Origin: Phytoseiulus persimilis
Lineage: Eukaryota; Arthropoda; Arachnida; Mesostigmata; Phytoseiidae
Assembly: GCA_037576195.1 (NCBI GenBank)
Contig: CM075102.1
Span: 13,326,745-13,390,744 of the forward strand
Direction of reading: 5' to 3'
DNA length: 64,000 nt
The notes below the pieces were generated by a model that worked only from the letters and a program-made list of their open reading frames with translations, had not been told where the DNA came from and searched no databases. A program made the translations under genes and the position numbers. This document shows positions 58,771 through 64,000 of the stretch, in pieces (positions within the stretch are counted from its first letter, which is position 1; each line of letters begins with the position of its first letter).

Positions 58771-61700
58771 ACGAGAATGGGAGCTATTGAGATCTGTCTC
58801 GAGTTGTCAGCAGTGAGGCGGCAAGCTCGAATCCGGTGTGAATCTGCTCTCGTGCCTCAGATCTCACCAACGAGAAGGCTTTCTGACGGCTGTGTGCTGG
58901 AAAACGCGCCATGGTGCGGATGGGGATAGGCATCGAGTCTAGAATGTACACAGAAGAGGGACTTCCGCTCCGAACGCATCGGGCTCATGGGATACGCAAA
59001 CAGACCGAGACGAAACCTGAAATGGAGTTCGCCTCAGATTGAAGGGGCCTGGCAGGTGGTCAAATTTACCGAGAGTGGTCAACGCACGCGACCGTGCTAC
59101 GTGCAACGAACAATCAAAACTCGCGCACTTGGACTCAGCGGCATTTTCGTTTCTCTCCTAACCATCGCCGCCCGTTTCTCTCGCCCGTTGTCCCCATTCT
59201 TCCTTCAGTGCTCCCAGCCAGGTTGTGCTCTCATTGTTATGGCTCGCTGTGATGCGAGTGGTTTGATTGAATGCGCGGGCAGCCGACCATAGGGACTGTC
59301 TGAAACTTTCCTCTTGTTGCTAATTCAACAACAGCTGCTCTCGGAAGTCCGCTGAACGCGCCGACTCCGGTCATAGACACATGAACGAACGTCAGTTTCA
59401 CAGTACCACAGTATGTTCTGTGAAGTCATCTTTCGCTGTCGTTGATCAGCGCGATCGAGTCCTTGACTTGGGTTTTCATCGATCCGTTCGTTACTGTCTT
59501 GCATGTTGTTCCTGCTCACACCGCGGCCGGCATTGCTGTTGCTAATGTGAGAGATAATGAAATTTCGACTGTCTACGGACCACCGAGCAAACAGGCTTCC
59601 ACGCACGCACCACAGAAATGCACTAAAAAGTCAGTGCAGCCGTCCGCGCTTGTGTGGAGAGGAAGGCCAATCGATGGGTGTACTACAAATTATTATTAAC
59701 GGCATCGGCAGATTCGGTCTCGGTAATCAACCAGTCGTCGACTCCGGAATCGTTGTCAGAATCATATTCAAAACCAGCTGGGATTTTTTTTCTGACGCGA
59801 TTCTTGTCGTCGTTCCTTTCTCGCCGCTATGGGGATAGCATGAGCATCAGTTTCGAAAACAGCTCAAGAAGTGATGAATGAAGCTCGGAAGTTTAGGCAT
59901 TCATCATTTATTAACTCTCATCAATCCATATGAGGAGATTGATAAACGAGTCTCTGATGGATGAGTTTATCAGTTCTCATGGCAATGATGCATCATTATC
60001 AGATCACCCATGTATGTAACAATAGGTCCATGGATTGATTGATGATGATTGATGATCAGTGCCTGAACTCCCAAGCTCCAGTGATGGAAGTTCCGTGGTG
60101 GTACTGACTGCTCTGAAGAGCTGATTGACAACTCGCAGAGCATCTTCGAACATGGCTCTGGAGAGTCGAATCTCTGAGCATAAGAGCTCTTCCCAAGCTA
60201 ACCAGATAACCGATCATTGCTCTCAGTTATTCACTGTCGAGTCGTGAATATTTCGAGATCAGAAAATTCCACAAAGTCGCGCATTTGGTGAACGGAAGAC
60301 ACGACCCGGTCTCGGAGCATTCGCGTGGCATTCAATGCAGTCCACAGAAACCGACGGTTTTCGCCGGATTTCATTCTCACATCAGACTATCGATTGCAGC
60401 CGTTTGATTTCGTTTCATTTCATTCTGTTTCACAACTGCATCTGTCTTGAAGGGGTAGAACATCATTTCAAGAAGGCGATGCTTATGGAAGCCGCCGGCG
60501 CTGTGAAGTTTTTTGTGCGGCGGTAGCGAACGGCGGGAGAAGATTTTTGATTCCATCAATCTGAACTGAGTTACGAACGTTTCTTCTCCGCGCTGGGGAG
60601 CTGACACTATGCTTATTGCTGCCACTGCAAGTGGGGAAATTAGGAAGATATTTCATAATCCAACTTTTGCACCGGCTCCGGTGGTGCTATGGGCTTTTGC
60701 TACCCTATCCCCATTATTGTCATTTTCTTCTTCGGGAATCCAATTTTCGCGGTATGCATCCAGATAACTCCCATTAGAAATTCATTTCAATGAAACAGTT
60801 TCTCCCCGCTCCGCGCCGAAAGTGGAAGCCGCCCAAGGTTCGGAACCCTGGACCTTCGAATTCCAGGTACGCATGGCTCCGCACTCGCGTGAAGCGGTTC
60901 TCCAACACTTGATTCTGTCACTCAGATCAACCGAACATTGATCCAATCGATCTGATTTTTCCCGAGTCTTCCCGCCCATTTCTCTCATCTGATCAACTGA
61001 CAACTAGACCAGCGAGAAATCGAAGTCGAAAGTTTGTCGCGCTTGTCGTTCTGACCGGTCATAAAAATTTCGCGGCTACTGTCCCCTGTCATAGGTGGCG
61101 AAAATCAAGAGCGATCACTACGTATCTGATTTCGGAACCCTCTGATCGAATTCCGGTCGCGATCCTATCTTTTGTAGCGCACCAGTTGATCAGCTCAACG
61201 ATGGGTGGGTCCCTACATCGATATTCTGATCGCTCACAGTGGGAAGTTGCGCAAAATCCGATGAGGGCGCTTGCACTTTCGTCGCCGCGTGCAGCATGAA
61301 GTAACACTGAACGAGCGTGAAGTAGAACTACTCAATGAAGCCATCCGCGAATGACCAGCTCCCGGCGAGAATGATTGTAAGATTGCAGTAAATTGCCGAA
61401 GAATATATACCATGATGACAGCTGCTGTGCATACCGGTTCCATCACATCTTCGATAGTGCTTTTAGGTTATGTATCCAGAATATATCTTGTACCAATTGT
61501 ATGATACTACGGGTTTCAGTGGAAGGATTGATGGATATTGCTGGGGGGTACTGGCCGCAATGGACGTTCACCGTCAGAATCAAGCGACGATTGACAGCTC
61601 TGAGCGGCAGATATGAGCTTTTTCGAGTCAGAGGAATTTTCAGCTCCCGATTGTCGAAGCCAGAAAGCTAGGCCTTGAGATTCACCATGTGCGCTCAAAG

Positions 61701-63011
61701 TCTCGGATCTGACCGCCGCACAACCTTGATGAGCGTCACCCCAATGACAGGACGCACCCTTAGTGCGAACTCCGGCTACTCGGCGTTCATCGACCGAATT
61801 CCCGATCGGAGCCTATCGATCTCACTCTCGAACTATCCTCGACGGGATTCAATTGCTCTCCCGGATTCATGCAATGGGCTGTAATCTGATCCACTCAGCA
61901 GATGTTGATGCGAAATATCTATTTTTATTCACGAGGCTAGGGATGTAAAAGGCAACAGCCTGTTCTGAAATGTTAATCGAAGTTCTCGATCGCCCCTTCG
62001 GGAGTCGCGAGCGCCGGCGCCGGAGCGCCCGCACGGATTCGACATAGAGGCGAAAGTTACAAAGTCTCTGCCGATCACATTCGTTCATACATCCTTCGCT
62101 CAATCCAAACTGTTACTATGATCCCGTGATGCTGCCGATGAGTCGTCTTCGAGTAGTTCGACGCGCTGGACGAAACGATGGATGTCGCGGCTCGTGTGGC
62201 TCTGTGTCCGCGGTGTTGGTCCTGGTGACACTCACATTCGTCGGTTCGCCGGCTGGCGGGCAGTCTAACAGACTGATTCTTTCACTTTTCCTTTCTTTCT
62301 TCTCCGCTTTCACTTCTCGTTTCGGCAAACGTTGACACGTGCCAAATCAAAACTGAAGGATTGCTTGCTTGCTTGTTCGCTCACCTTTGCCGCTTGTCGC
62401 CATCGTCGTAGTCATTGGGTCCGGAAGAGAAGTCGCGATTGTAGCCTTCGACTTCGCTTACGTCGTACAAAGATACTTCATCCTCGACGAGCAGAAAGGG
62501 AAGACTTTGAAAAAGAGTTCTCCGTGCATGAGGCCTCGTCCACGTTGACGAATGGATCCGTTTTCGGCAGCTTCGATTGGCGTTTTGGCTAGGAAGCATG
62601 TGTTCTACCTGGAGCGCGCCGTTAGTCGGTTACGCGGGTTCTCTTGCCGTGCAGCAAAACTTCCGGCCGACATTGGCAAGGTCGGCTGATTGTCAACAGA
62701 AGATGTCGATGCATCAGCCGAGTGGAACGCTCCAGTTTTTTATTACTCAGCACAGTTCTCGTTCTCGCAATCGCTTTTCAACAAAGCTGAGCGACCAAGC
62801 TTGTATGGAGCTGAATCGTCGACGTCGTTTGTTCAACAACCCCATCATTTATTTACTCTGTTTTGACTGTTGGAAATAAGCCTAAAAATATAGCTCGTAG
62901 CTCAGTAGAAGTCTCTTTCTTTCTTGATGCGTGACCATCCAATGACAGCGTACATCAGAGGACCTCAGAAACCATCGATCGAATAACTAACCGATTGTTA
63001 TTCGTCTCTTC

Positions 63012-63033
63012 AATCCATATTCCAATATGGATT
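63012..63033. repeat. Perfect 10-bp stem hairpin, A/T-rich
   Basis: AATCCATATT, CC, AATATGGATT, followed by an ATT-rich tract (63031-63041). Confidence 0.85.
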
Positions 63034-63193
63034 ATTATTATTCATCTCTATTATCATCATTTCAATCCTTTCCACGAACTTTTTGCTAAGAGGGCGATCC
63101 CGATAGTGGCTGTGCGAATGTCTTGGAAAAGCTCGTCCACCTTCCTCGCAGAAAATACACGCTCGGGTGGAGAAATCAGTCCTGATTTTCGAG

Positions 63194-63357
63194 CAGAGAT
63201 GGGCACCATTCGAGGACAAATCCGGCCAGCCTAGGATTCTGGAGTCCGGATCCACCGGTTCGCCGAATCCGAATCCGTATCTGCTCTCGAGCCCGGAATT
63301 GCCGGAGGCTTATGGATCCGGGTTCGGATCGTCGAATCCGAATCATGCCCATTCCTG
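63194..63357. mobile_element. ~164-bp hAT-like miniature element
   Basis: The left end CAGAGATGGGCACCATTCG resembles the CAGAGATGGGCA termini common in animal hAT elements. The right end, read inverted, is CAGGAATGGGCATGATTCGG. The interior is rich in GGATTCGG-type motifs. The eight bases outside each end (TTTTCGAG and TCTTCCAC) agree at 5 of 8 positions, consistent with a decayed 8-bp target duplication. No transposase. Confidence 0.45.
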
Positions 63358-64000
63358 TCTTCCACACGAGTTGACCGAACAGTACGATTGAGAGGAGGTA
63401 TGGCGTCCCGGCCCAGTCGGGTTTCGAGCAAGTTTGCCTTGGTGTCAATATCACATGACTCTCCGCTTTCGGTGCCCGAATGTTTTCCTGTGCCTTATAA
63501 TTCACCAGGTATTCGTTCGTGTATTTGTGTATAGCAACAACTATACGGGCTGACACTGAGTACAGACCGATTCGTGAAGAACCGACTGGGTCGGATTTCG
63601 AGGTCTACAGGGCGAACGCATCACTCCCAACAGCCGATTTTCCACGAAAGCAGTGGCATTGAGCATGAAGACTGATCATGCAATGCGTTGACTCTTGCGA
63701 GCCGAGGTTCATTATCGTGGAGAATACGTTTGAGGGGACCGCTAGAGAGATTCACAAAAAATCAAACGCGAATCGATTGACGCTGGCTGCTGAGCTAGGG
63801 GCGCTATCGTCTAGGATTCCAATGCAAAAGTCGTCACAGTGGACCTGGGAATGCTTCCTCGTGAGCCGAACGAAGAATATTTTTTTCTCTATTTTTTTCT
63901 CTCGTTCTGACATCAGAGCTAGCGACGCCGGACCTCAATCACGTGTGCGTAGAACGGGATTCCATCGACTAACAAGCTGTCGGCTCAAGGTTTTGTGGAC

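Larger units (their letters stand above)
54830..63990. other. Gene-poor region, possible long intron
   Basis: No domain-bearing frame was recognised. It holds a ~0.3-kb inverted repeat (58.0/58.7 kb), TGATGA-rich sequence at 60030-60060, a 10-bp hairpin at 63012-63033 and a hAT-like miniature element. A plus frame at 62126-62335 has a hydrophobic segment (AVLVLVTLTFVGSPAGG) but no supporting signals. Confidence 0.45.

Overview
The window looks like arthropod nuclear DNA, most likely from a chelicerate such as a mite. This rests on a pair of arthropod-type clip-like/CUB secreted proteins, an R1-type LINE fragment, very short spliceosomal introns (80-121 bp in the one multi-exon gene that can be solved) and balanced base composition. 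Species assignment is inference. No bacterial operons, CRISPR arrays or convincing tRNA/rRNA genes were seen.

Layout. 0.35-2.7 kb: a probable non-autonomous Helitron-like element whose body is a 45-bp minisatellite of more than 30 units, open in several frames on both strands. 2.8-4.2 kb: degenerate tandem and direct repeats. 4.4-4.95 kb: a compact intronless minus-strand gene for a small Lys/Arg-rich protein, with TATA box and poly(A) signal. 6.5-8.4 kb: the Fcp1/CTDP1 RNA polymerase II CTD phosphatase, six exons solved, N-terminus not found. 9.93-10.1 kb: a 5'-truncated processed retrocopy with a 14-bp target-site duplication.

10.3-19.0 kb: the most unusual block. Four copies (A, B on minus; C, D on plus) of an unrecognised coiled-coil protein gene lie in mirrored order. 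B and C sit in the arms of a ~2.3-2.45 kb inverted duplication with a 1.15 kb spacer. Only C has a long intact reading frame. A 5'-UTR-type intron with conserved donor and acceptor is visible in B, C and D. 19.2-21.4 kb: a minus-strand R1-type LINE 3' half split by a 747-bp element with ~80-bp terminal inverted repeats. 21.65-21.93 kb: a small mariner-like element.

25.67-29.02 kb: two intronless tail-to-tail paralogues of a secreted clip-like/CUB family, each with its own poly(A) signal.

29-64 kb: gene-poor, either intergenic or one or more very long introns. The best coding hints are a signal-peptide first exon at 54,760 and an exon-like segment at 51,724. It also holds short palindromes (39.1-39.2 kb), a ~0.3-kb inverted repeat (58.0/58.7 kb) and a hAT-like miniature element (63.19 kb). 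Most long open frames here are about as long as expected by chance and are not called as genes.
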